A stretch of 11,479 nucleotides of DNA from Eubacteriales bacterium (GTDB taxonomy: Bacteria > Bacillota > Clostridia > Lachnospirales > Lachnospiraceae), in assembly GCA_030536565.1 (NCBI GenBank), contig JAUNPT010000069.1, forward strand, positions 1 through 11,479, given 5' to 3'. The first letter of the stretch is position 1. Each line of letters opens with the position of its first letter. The notes below the pieces were generated by a model. That model was not told where the DNA came from. It worked only from the letters and a program-made list of their open reading frames with translations, and did not search any database. Both the position numbers and the translations under genes were made by a program. Positions 1 to 5,118 of this stretch are shown piece after piece.

Positions 1-43
1 TTTTGTATGCATAGGTAGGATGCAAAAAAAATAAAGATAATAC

Positions 44-72
44 TTGACGTTCGACATCAAACATGATACCAT
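44..72 (+). promoter_or_regulatory. sigma-70-type promoter for the small HTH gene
   Basis: TTGACG at 44-49 matches the -35 consensus in 5 of 6 bases. After a 17-base spacer, TACCAT at 67-72 matches the -10 consensus in 4 of 6. A transcript would begin near 78-80, just before the GGAGGTG ribosome site at 81-87, giving a very short leader. The spacer and the -10 both overlap inverted repeats, so the promoter looks regulated. This is the clearest promoter-like pair in the window. Confidence 0.5.
49..62. promoter_or_regulatory. imperfect dyad between -35 and -10, candidate operator
   Basis: GTTCGA-CA-TCAAAC forms an inverted repeat with 6-base arms and one mismatch, lying in the promoter spacer. 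A repressor bound here would block RNA polymerase. The arm orientation (GTTC outside) is opposite to a Firmicutes LexA box (GAAC-N4-GTTC), so a phage repressor or the adjacent HTH protein is the more natural candidate. The binding protein is inferred, not shown. Confidence 0.4.
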
Positions 73-82
73 GTGTACATGG
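69..82. promoter_or_regulatory. perfect dyad CCATGT-GT-ACATGG over the -10/start, candidate operator
   Basis: Two perfect 6-base arms around a 2-base centre cover part of the -10 box, the predicted transcription start and the first bases of the ribosome site. It could be an autoregulatory operator for the 63-residue HTH protein, or a small hairpin affecting its translation. It is the only perfect dyad in this stretch. Confidence 0.4.
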
Positions 83-92
83 AGGTGAGAAT

Positions 93-284
93 GTGACAGA
101 TGTCAGAAAAGTATATATTACGAGAGAAGTTGCTGATGAATTAAATTTGACACCAACATATTTAATTAAATTAGCAAAGAAATTGAAACTTAGTGAATCA
201 GAAATGAGAGAAGCTGGGAATAGAAATTATCTATTCAGCGAAGAAGCTGTGGAGAAATTAAAGAATCGTAATGAATACAAATAA
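93..284 (+). CDS. small MerR/excisionase-like helix-turn-helix protein
   Basis: A 63-residue basic protein. I place the start at GTG 93 because GGAGGTG at 81-87 sits at ideal distance; the in-frame ATG at 63 lies upstream of the predicted -10 box and would not be transcribed. Residues 8-30 (TREVADELNLTP followed by a Lys/Leu-rich helix) form a helix-turn-helix. The NYLFSEEAVEKL segment near residues 43-55 resembles the wing and following helix of MerR-type and phage excisionase/Cro-like winged helices. No effector or dimerisation domain is present. It is probably a local DNA-binding regulator, perhaps autoregulating through the dyads in its own promoter or acting on the antirepressor downstream. 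An excisionase role is less likely because no integrase is adjacent. The fold assignment is fairly secure; the target is a guess. Confidence 0.7.
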   Translation: MTDVRKVYITREVADELNLTPTYLIKLAKKLKLSESEMREAGNRNYLFSEEAVEKLKNRNEYK

Positions 285-321
285 GAAACACCCGCTCCCC
301 TACCAAGCTTGCGAGTGTTTC
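285..321. promoter_or_regulatory. long hairpin directly after the HTH gene
   Basis: GAAACACCCGC (285-295) pairs with GCGAGTGTTTC (311-321): 10 of 11 positions pair, with one C:A mismatch and a 15-base loop. It begins at the base after the stop codon. No T-run follows on the + strand, so it is not a standard + strand terminator. It may be a 3' stabiliser, the first element of the antirepressor leader, or a weak minus-strand terminator (TTATTTGT follows on that strand). Confidence 0.5.
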
Positions 322-327
322 AGAACT

Positions 328-397
328 GAGGAATATCCTCTATGAAATATTATATCATTGAGTGATACTCCTTGCAATTAAATTTTAAAAGGAGAGG
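328..397 (+). promoter_or_regulatory. structured antirepressor leader that can hide the ribosome site
   Basis: Two perfect hairpins lie in series: GAGGA-ATA-TCCTC (328-340) and TATCA-TTGAG-TGATA (353-367). CTCCTT at 368-373 is exactly complementary to AAGGAG at 389-394, the core of the antirepressor ribosome site. CCTCT at 337-341 is also complementary to AGAGG at 393-397, giving an alternative pairing that would break the first hairpin. The arrangement suggests that antirepressor translation depends on RNA folding or on a trans-acting RNA. The pairings are read directly; regulation is inferred. Confidence 0.45.
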
Positions 398-403
398 TTA
401 ACA

Positions 404-1162
404 ATGAACAAAGAATTAACAGTAACAGAGTACAAGGATATCAGAGTATTAACCACGCAGCAGATAGCTGAAGCGTATGGAACGGATGCAAGAGTTATTT
501 CAAATAACTTCAATAACAACAAAGAAAGATATAAAGAGAATAAGCATTTTATTTGTTTAGAAGGAGAAGATTTAAGAGCGTTTAAGACGAATCATAAATT
601 TTATGAATCGTCGAAAATTAATAAATTATACCTCTGGACAGAAAAAGGCGCTTTCCTTCATGCAAAATCCCTGAATACAGATAAGGCGTGGGAAGTATAT
701 GATAAGCTGGTTGACAGCTATTTCAAAAAGACAACACAAAGAGCAATGACAGCTGTAGAACAGTTACAGTTGCAGAGTCAGGCAATCTTGGAAGTAAATG
801 AAAAAGTAAATGTAATGGAACAGCGAGTTGACAAGCTGGAGTATGATATTCCGCTGTACGGTGCGGAATCAGATGAATTAAGTAATCATGTTAAACGTAA
901 AGGTGTTGAATTGCTCGGTGGAAAGAAGAGCAATGCATACAAGGATTCCAAGACACGTTCGGCGGTGTATTCGGACATTTATAATCAAATTAAGAGAGAA
1001 TATGGCTTGATGGATGATAATGGACGTTATATTAGCTATAAGGCTCTTAAGCGTCGATACATTTACGATGCACATGAGTTGGTAGATGGATATGAGCTTC
1101 CTACATATTTAGCAGAACAGATAACAAATATCAATGCTCAGATGAATATGGAGGTGGCTTAA
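404..1162 (+). CDS. phage antirepressor, ORF6N/ORF6C type
   Basis: A 252-residue protein. Residues 8-108 resemble the ORF6N (KilA-N-related) DNA-binding domain, with VLTTQQIAEAYGTDARVISN followed later by LYLWTEKGAFLHAKSL and AWEVYDKLVDSYF. Residues 113-147 look like a coiled-coil linker. Residues 150-245 resemble ORF6C, with LLGGKKSNAYK, VYSDIYNQIKREYGL and SYKALKRRY. Proteins of this build act as phage antirepressors or DNA-binding regulators that relieve repression and favour lytic growth, typically by interfering with a CI-like repressor. GGAGAGG at 391-397 lies six bases before the ATG. The next gene follows after one base, so the two are co-transcribed. Such genes usually sit near the lysogeny switch, so a position just before the scaffold is uncommon. 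Full length and apparently intact. Confidence 0.85.
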   Translation: MNKELTVTEYKDIRVLTTQQIAEAYGTDARVISNNFNNNKERYKENKHFICLEGEDLRAFKTNHKFYESSKINKLYLWTEKGAFLHAKSLNTDKAWEVYDKLVDSYFKKTTQRAMTAVEQLQLQSQAILEVNEKVNVMEQRVDKLEYDIPLYGAESDELSNHVKRKGVELLGGKKSNAYKDSKTRSAVYSDIYNQIKREYGLMDDNGRYISYKALKRRYIYDAHELVDGYELPTYLAEQITNINAQMNMEVA

Positions 1163-1163
1163 T

Positions 1164-1460
1164 ATGAATAGAAGAGTTGTCATAGAGAATCCCCCTCTCA
1201 CGTATGAAGATTATGCCGAAGTAGAAAAACATGGAGGTTTTAGCAATAAGCCAATTCCACAATCTGATAAGTCAAAAGAGTGGAATAATGAATTTTGGGA
1301 ACTTGTTGGGATTGTCAATGATCTGATGAATATGACAGATGAAGAAAGAAATAATTTTAGACAGGAAATGATAAAGAAAGGTTCATCAGATGCATGCATG
1401 TATATGGTTGATAAAGCAATAGAGTTAGCAACATCAAAAAGAAAAAGTAAGATAGCATAG
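1164..1460 (+). CDS. hypothetical protein co-transcribed with the antirepressor
   Basis: A 98-residue, mixed-charge, soluble-looking protein with no membrane segment or signal peptide; I do not recognise the family. GGAGGTGG at 1150-1157, inside the end of the antirepressor gene, serves the ATG at 1164, so the two genes are translationally close. The N-terminal third is Pro- and Gly-containing and probably extended (ENPPLTYEDYAEVEKHGGF). The rest looks helical (WELVGIVNDLMNMTDEERNNFRQEM, then a Lys-rich tail). It ends 10 bases before the intrinsic terminator at 1471. Context suggests a partner or accessory of the antirepressor, or an unrelated cassette passenger. Confidence 0.65.
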   Translation: MNRRVVIENPPLTYEDYAEVEKHGGFSNKPIPQSDKSKEWNNEFWELVGIVNDLMNMTDEERNNFRQEMIKKGSSDACMYMVDKAIELATSKRKSKIA

Positions 1461-1470
1461 TAATATGTTG

Positions 1471-1496
1471 GGGCGTTCAGAAATGGACGTCCTTTT
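1471..1496 (+). terminator. intrinsic terminator ending the regulatory cassette
   Basis: GGGCGTTC (1471-1478) pairs with GGACGTCC (1485-1492) over eight positions, two of them G-U in RNA. The loop is AGAAAT, and TTTT followed by an AT-rich stretch comes next. It lies 10 bases after the stop of the 98-residue gene and is the expected end of the cassette transcript. Confidence 0.7.
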
Positions 1497-1540
1497 ATAA
1501 TATTTAAAAGTTGCACCGATGCAACAGAAAGGAGTACACA

Positions 1541-1567
1541 GTGAAGAAATTAATGGCAGCAGGATAG
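1541..1567 (+). CDS. possible 8-codon leader peptide (or gene-start remnant)
   Basis: AAAGGAG at 1528-1534 lies six bases before GTG 1541, which opens the reading frame MKKLMAAG and stops at TAG 1565-1567. The ribosome site and spacing are as good as those of the neighbouring real genes. A second possible micro-frame starts at GTG 1577 (MIRYISHLWVK, stop at 1610-1612), with GGA at 1571-1573 close upstream. These could be leader peptides coupled to the hairpins that follow, or the surviving start of a deleted gene. No codon bias evidence is possible at this length. Confidence 0.25.
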   Translation: MKKLMAAG

Positions 1568-1684
1568 AAAGGAAAGGTGATCCGATATATCTCCCATCTA
1601 TGGGTTAAATAGAAAGAGGCACGCGGAGTAATCTGGGTGTTATTTTTATGCCTTTTGGCACCTCCGAAGAGGTAAAACTACACG

Positions 1685-1756
1685 GAGACACCGGGATAAC
1701 AACTGTTATTAGTGAGACACACTTAAAACTGTTACAGAGAGACACTCTTACAACTG
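1685..1756 (+). repeat. degenerate direct repeat, GAGACAC + AACTGTTA units
   Basis: GAGACAC occurs at 1685-1691, 1714-1720 and 1739-1745 (spacings 29 and 25). AACTGTTA occurs at 1701-1708 and 1727-1734, with a shortened AACTG at 1752-1756 (spacings 26 and 25). The two motifs alternate, so about three copies of one unit lie head to tail, ending at the scaffold ribosome site. They may be binding sites for a late activator or repeated RNA elements. Confidence 0.55.
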
Positions 1757-1769
1757 AAAGGAGAAAATT

Positions 1770-2354
1770 ATGATAACAAGAAAATTACCATTGAATTTGC
1801 AGTTTTTCGCTGAAGATGGAAGAAATGAACCTCCACAGCAGAATCAGAATCAGCCGGCATTTCAATTTGATTATGATAAGCTTGCAAATATAGTCAATGG
1901 GAAGCAGACAGTAACAGAAGATACTGTATTAAAAGGTTACTTTAAGCAGCAGGGGTTGAGTAAAGAGGAAGCAGATCAGGCAATGGCACAGTTTAAAGCT
2001 GAAAAAGCAAAGAATCAGCCTGATGTCAATGCTATACAGACACAGCTTAATGAATCCAACAAGATAATACAGCAGATGACTATTGAGAGAGAAGCTACAA
2101 CCGTAGCCTTAGAGCTTGGATTAGATAGCAAAACAATACCGTACGTCCTTAAGCTTGCCAATTTCAGTGGTGCAATGGGAGAGGACGGAAAGATTAATGC
2201 AGAAAGTCTTAAGAATGCATTGAATAAGGTATTAGAGGATGTCCCACAGCTTAAACCGATTCAGCAGGAAAGTGGCGGTTTTAAAATTGGTGGACAGGGA
2301 AACAATCAGGGAAACGCAACCGAAGAACAGCTTAAGGCTGCATTTGGAGTATAA
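1770..2354 (+). CDS. capsid scaffolding protein
   Basis: A 194-residue protein that begins with LPLNLQFFAE, the hallmark N-terminus of Firmicutes phage scaffold proteins of the DUF4355/gp20 kind. A Gln/Asn/Pro-rich stretch follows (about residues 18-30). The middle is a long Lys/Glu/Gln-rich predicted coiled coil (about 65-112), then comes a helical ALELGLDSKTIPYVLKLANF segment and a Gly/Asn-rich tail. Scaffold proteins fill the procapsid interior, guide assembly of the major capsid protein, and then leave. It lies directly before the capsid gene, as usual for this family. AAAGGAG at 1757-1763 fixes the start. No protease motif is visible in it. Confidence 0.85.
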   Translation: MITRKLPLNLQFFAEDGRNEPPQQNQNQPAFQFDYDKLANIVNGKQTVTEDTVLKGYFKQQGLSKEEADQAMAQFKAEKAKNQPDVNAIQTQLNESNKIIQQMTIEREATTVALELGLDSKTIPYVLKLANFSGAMGEDGKINAESLKNALNKVLEDVPQLKPIQQESGGFKIGGQGNNQGNATEEQLKAAFGV

Positions 2355-2372
2355 GGAAGGAGAAATTGAAAT

Positions 2373-3263
2373 ATGGCAGTATATGATTACGCTACAACAT
2401 TTACTAATCTGCTACAGCAGAAATACGCAAAGGAGCTTTGCTCTGATGCACTCACAAAGAGCAATCTTGGAGTTCAGTTTATTAATGCTCAGACTATTAA
2501 GCTACCAAGAATGACAGTAAGTGGATATAAGGACCACACAAGAACACCAGGATTTAATTCTGGAACACTCTCAAATGACTGGGAGCCAAAGAAACTTGAA
2601 TTCGATAGAGATATTGAGTTCTTCATTGATCCTATGGATATCGATGAAACAAACTTAACATTGTCTGTGGCCAACATTCAGAGCACATTTGAAACAGAGC
2701 AGGCAATTCCTGAAAAGGACTGCTACAGATTCTCTAAGCTTCATGCAGAGCTTACAGCATTTTCTGGAAGAATTGATACAACAGTAATTGATGCTGCTAA
2801 TTTCCTTGAGGCATTTGATGAGGAAATGCAGAGAATGGATGAGGCAGGAGTACCAGAGGAAGGAAGAATCCTTTATGTAACACCAACGATTAACAAGATT
2901 GCTAAGTCAGCACAGGGTATTGAGAGAGCCATTATGATATCGGGTGGAGCTGCATCAATTAACAGAAAGGTACATAGCCTTGATGATGTGGTGATTAAGA
3001 TGGTTCCAGCAGCAAGAATGAAGTCAGCATATGACTTCTCAGAAGGCTTTAAGCCAGCGTCAACAGGAAAGCAGATTAACTGGATTCTCATTCACCCTTC
3101 CTGTGTAGTATGCAGGGATAAGTATTCATACATCAAGCTTATTACACCGGGAACAGATTCAAGAACAGCCGATGGTTATCTTTACCAGAATAGAAACTTT
3201 GGCGACATCTTCTTACTTGAAAAGAAGATTGAGGGCTGTTCAATGAACATTACAGCGGAATAA
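2373..3263 (+). CDS. major capsid protein, HK97-like fold
   Basis: A 296-residue protein immediately downstream of the scaffold, of the size and character of Firmicutes siphophage major capsid proteins. The N-terminus (MAVYDYATTFTNLLQQKYAKE) lacks a long cleavable delta domain, which fits assembly on a separate scaffold. Typical features are VQFINAQTIKLPRMTVSGYKDHTR near residues 34-57, a central helical EAFDEEMQRMDEAGVPEEGRILYVTP segment (about 150-172), and a C-terminal beta-rich domain ending in GDIFLLEKKIEG. It forms the icosahedral shell. AAGGAG at 2357-2362 sits 10 bases before the ATG, slightly longer than ideal. Intact. Confidence 0.85.
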   Translation: MAVYDYATTFTNLLQQKYAKELCSDALTKSNLGVQFINAQTIKLPRMTVSGYKDHTRTPGFNSGTLSNDWEPKKLEFDRDIEFFIDPMDIDETNLTLSVANIQSTFETEQAIPEKDCYRFSKLHAELTAFSGRIDTTVIDAANFLEAFDEEMQRMDEAGVPEEGRILYVTPTINKIAKSAQGIERAIMISGGAASINRKVHSLDDVVIKMVPAARMKSAYDFSEGFKPASTGKQINWILIHPSCVVCRDKYSYIKLITPGTDSRTADGYLYQNRNFGDIFLLEKKIEGCSMNITAE

Positions 3264-3273
3264 GGAGGCACGT

Positions 3274-3597
3274 ATGAAAGCAGTTAAGGGAAACAGAGAG
3301 TACGATATCGTAACAGATGCTGATAAGACATATTATCAGAATAAAGGATTTGATATCGTTGAGGCTGATGGAACAATTATTGCATATGGAAAGGGCAGGA
3401 CTGTTCCATACGCAAAATATGCATCATTAAAAGCAGAGCTTGATACATTAAAGGCTGGAAAGCGGGAACCAGATGAATTGTCTGGAATGACTGTAGATGA
3501 GCTTAAGGCATATGCAGAGGCTAATGGAATAGATATTGGCGCTGCATCCACAGCAGAGGGAATCTTAAAGAAGATTAAGGCTGCCGGCAAGGAGTGA
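3274..3597 (+). CDS. small HeH/LEM-like domain head protein
   Basis: A 107-residue protein. The N-terminal half is a small beta-rich module (residues 1-45, with DIVEADGTIIAYGKGRTVPYAKY). A short Lys/Glu helix follows, then a C-terminal helix-extended-loop-helix motif of about 35 residues: MTVDELKAYAEANGIDIG, then AEGILKKIKAA. That C-terminal motif is common in small phage proteins encoded just after the capsid gene and resembles HeH/LEM or Rho-N-like domains. Its role is unproven; capsid decoration, head fibre or nucleic-acid binding are options. GGAGG just after the capsid stop serves the ATG. Confidence 0.65.
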   Translation: MKAVKGNREYDIVTDADKTYYQNKGFDIVEADGTIIAYGKGRTVPYAKYASLKAELDTLKAGKREPDELSGMTVDELKAYAEANGIDIGAASTAEGILKKIKAAGKE

Positions 3598-3601
3598 TAA
3601 T

Positions 3602-3976
3602 ATGGCATATGCAGATGAGGAATATTATAAAAATGTCTATGGAGGAACAAGCCTTCCTGATGGTAATATTGCAAAGCTGCTAAGAGATGCCAGTCGTCAC
3701 ATTGATACCCTTACTTACAATAGAATTGTAGGTAGGGGGATTGGTGCTCTTACAGAGTTTCAGCAGGAAGTGATAAGAGAATCAGTTTGTAGGTTAGCAG
3801 AATTTGAGTATGAGAATGAAGATATGATACAGACTGTGCTACAGCAATACTCCATTAATGGAACATCGATGTCATTCGGAGCATCATGGAATGTGTATAT
3901 ACAGGGTGGTGTTGCAATGAAAAAATCAGATTATGCACTGCTTTGTCAGTCAGGATTATGTTGTAGGAGGCTGTGA
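3602..3976 (+). CDS. head-tail connector/adaptor protein (gp15/gp6-like)
   Basis: A 124-residue helical protein with LLRDASRHIDTLTYNRI near residues 26-42 and a long helix EFQQEVIRESVCRLAEFEYENEDM. That pattern matches the head-tail adaptor family (SPP1 gp15, HK97 gp6), which binds the portal ring and forms the first layer of the connector. The C-terminal third ends YALLCQSGLCCRRL, the usual '..L..tGL..R.L' end of these proteins. The ATG follows the previous stop by four bases, with AAGGAG inside the end of that gene. Its stop overlaps the next start. The assignment rests on sequence style plus position. Confidence 0.7.
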   Translation: MAYADEEYYKNVYGGTSLPDGNIAKLLRDASRHIDTLTYNRIVGRGIGALTEFQQEVIRESVCRLAEFEYENEDMIQTVLQQYSINGTSMSFGASWNVYIQGGVAMKKSDYALLCQSGLCCRRL

Positions 3977-4314
3977 TGAAATATCCATGTTTAGTATTGG
4001 CCAGATATTGCAAAACACCTGTTAAAGTTAAGATAGAACAGGAGGGTATCAACGAATACGGAGATAAACTTCCTAAGATTAGCTGGATAGGTCAGTGCAA
4101 TTATCAAAGCAAAGGCAGAACGGTTCTTACAGCAGATAAAAAGCTAATACAGTTATCTGGCCGTGCTTTAATTCCAGGAGATATATGTCCTGAATTACCA
4201 GAGATTACAGCAGGAACTATAGAGGTTGATGGAGTTGTCAGGACCATATATCAGGGAGCTAAAGAGAGAAACCCCGATGGTACAGTTAATCATACAAGAT
4301 TGGATGTGAAATAA
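3976..4314 (+). CDS. putative head-closure (stopper) / minor capsid protein
   Basis: A 112-residue, beta-rich protein. I start it at ATG 3976 rather than the adjacent GTG 3973, because TAGGAGG at 3964-3970 is five bases from the ATG but only two from the GTG. Position between the adaptor and two minor capsid/tail-completion proteins matches the head-closure protein (SPP1 gp16-like), which gates the DNA channel after packaging. Sequence landmarks are weak: PVKVKIEQEGINEYGDKLP near the start, ISWIGQCNYQSK, then IPGDICPELPEITAGTIEVDG. The start overlaps the upstream stop by one base (TGATG), and the stop overlaps the next ATG by one base, so translation is coupled. Confidence 0.6.
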   Translation: MKYPCLVLARYCKTPVKVKIEQEGINEYGDKLPKISWIGQCNYQSKGRTVLTADKKLIQLSGRALIPGDICPELPEITAGTIEVDGVVRTIYQGAKERNPDGTVNHTRLDVK

Positions 4315-4727
4315 TGGCAAGGTACGTTAAATCAAGAGTGGTAATTAAAAAGGCAGCAGTCAAAGCTCTGACAGACCAGACAAAGCTGGCGTTAGAATTA
4401 ACAGCTGAACAATTACTAAGGGTTGTAAGAGCTGCATCTGTGATTCCAAGAAAGGAAGGAACACTCGAAGGCGAAGGAACATTTGTTGATGATTCTGAAA
4501 TACAGTCAGGACATGTATATATAGTATCATCAACACCTTATGCAAGAAGGCTTTATTATCATCCAGAGTATAACTTCCATACAGAGCCATGGGAAGATGA
4601 CAAAGGAAATAAGGGAGATGGTAATCCAAATGCAAGAGGTAAATGGTATACAGAGTGGCTTCCGGGAGGTTCTAGGGAAAAAGAAATACCTAAGTGGTTT
4701 CAGATTTTCTGTAGGAGGTTATTATGA
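4314..4727 (+). CDS. minor capsid / tail-completion protein
   Basis: A 137-residue protein of the Firmicutes phage minor capsid (HK97 gp10-like) group. Residues 1-40 form an amphipathic basic region with a helix. The middle holds PRKEGTLEGEGTFVDDS, then HVYIVSSTPYARRLYYHPEYNF. The GKWYTEWLPGG stretch and the final helix (PKWFQIFCRRLL) are characteristic of the group. Such proteins help join the head to the tail. The ATG shares a base with the preceding TAA and the TGA overlaps the next ATG by four bases. Intact, with typical length. Confidence 0.75.
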   Translation: MARYVKSRVVIKKAAVKALTDQTKLALELTAEQLLRVVRAASVIPRKEGTLEGEGTFVDDSEIQSGHVYIVSSTPYARRLYYHPEYNFHTEPWEDDKGNKGDGNPNARGKWYTEWLPGGSREKEIPKWFQIFCRRLL

Positions 4728-5116
4728 TTTATTTGTCAGACGTTAGAGATTTTATAGATTCATTGCATTTCTCTGAACATGTCTATTCTGGAAAGCTTGA
4801 TAACAAGCCAGAGGAAAGCATAGGAGTCTATAACAATAAGACGGGGACACCGCCCCAGAAATCAGTTAGCAGCGCTTCTTATAGTGTAAAAAGAATAAGT
4901 CTCCTGGTTCACTGGAATGAAAGCCAGAGGGAAACTGAACGAAAGGCTTATGAGATATATGAGGCTGTTAAGGCTGTTAGAATGGCAGCAGTTAATAATA
5001 CTAAGATTTTATTCACTGAAATGGAAACTGATGAACCAGTTGACGTTTCAACGGATGATAACGGTATATATGAGATGGTTATTAACTTTAAATTATATTA
5101 TGAAAGGCAGGTATAA
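4724..5116 (+). CDS. minor capsid / tail-terminator-like protein
   Basis: A 130-residue protein of the Firmicutes minor capsid family usually encoded directly before the tail tube gene. Landmarks are PEESIGVYNNKTGTPPQKSV (about residues 28-47), RISLLVHWN (about 56-64) and a helix rich in Glu, Arg and Ala (SQRETERKAYEIYEAVKAV). Position and fold pattern match tail terminators (lambda gpU / SPP1 gp17-like), which cap the growing tail tube and dock to the head; that role is inferred. TAGGAGG at 4712-4718 lies inside the previous gene and fixes the start. Confidence 0.7.
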   Translation: MIYLSDVRDFIDSLHFSEHVYSGKLDNKPEESIGVYNNKTGTPPQKSVSSASYSVKRISLLVHWNESQRETERKAYEIYEAVKAVRMAAVNNTKILFTEMETDEPVDVSTDDNGIYEMVINFKLYYERQV

Positions 5117-5118
5117 GT

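Larger units (their letters stand above)
1497..1769 (+). promoter_or_regulatory. gene-free structured leader before the scaffold gene
   Basis: No long reading frame exists here on either strand. Visible hairpins are GTTGCA-CCGA-TGCAAC (1510-1525), CCCA-TCTA-TGGG (1593-1604), AAGAGGCA/TGCCTTTT (1614-1621 with 1649-1656) with an inner stem, ACCTC-CGAA-GAGGT (1660-1673), and GATAAC-AACT-GTTATT (1695-1710, first pair G-U). An alternative stem GGGTGTT/GGCACCT (1635-1641 with 1657-1663, three G-U pairs) competes with the third and fourth. Direct repeats fill 1685-1756. AAAGGAG at 1757-1763 then serves the scaffold ATG. I find no convincing promoter. Candidate roles are a cis-acting RNA leader, a late-promoter region with activator sites, or a deletion scar. 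Confidence 0.5.

Noticed and set aside
1..27. Inverted repeat TTTTGTAT / ATGCAAAA at the left edge as a terminator
   Set aside because: The stem is weak and AT-rich and is followed by an A-run rather than a T-run on the + strand. Too close to the edge to judge.
63..92. ATG 63 as start of the HTH gene
   Set aside because: The ATG lies upstream of the predicted -10 box and has no ribosome site, while GTG 93 has GGAGGTG at ideal spacing.
285..321. Hairpin as an intrinsic + strand terminator for the HTH gene
   Set aside because: No T-run follows the stem (CAGAACTGAGG comes next). I keep it as a structural element only.
1496..1501. Perfect TATAAT, possible late promoter -10
   Set aside because: It falls in the T-tract of the terminator, and no acceptable -35 lies 16-18 bases upstream. 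It remains possible only with an activator.
1461..1769. Deletion scar where terminase and portal genes were lost
   Set aside because: Possible, but the repeats, hairpins and clean terminator argue for an organised leader, and terminase and portal can simply lie upstream of the window.
2239..2514. 91-codon + strand frame spanning the scaffold-capsid junction
   Set aside because: It overlaps two well-supported genes in another frame and has no ribosome site of its own; a frameshift shadow.
3237..3249. Palindrome TGTTCA-A-TGAACA near the end of the capsid gene
   Set aside because: It lies within coding sequence, is not repeated elsewhere that I can see, and is short enough to arise by chance.
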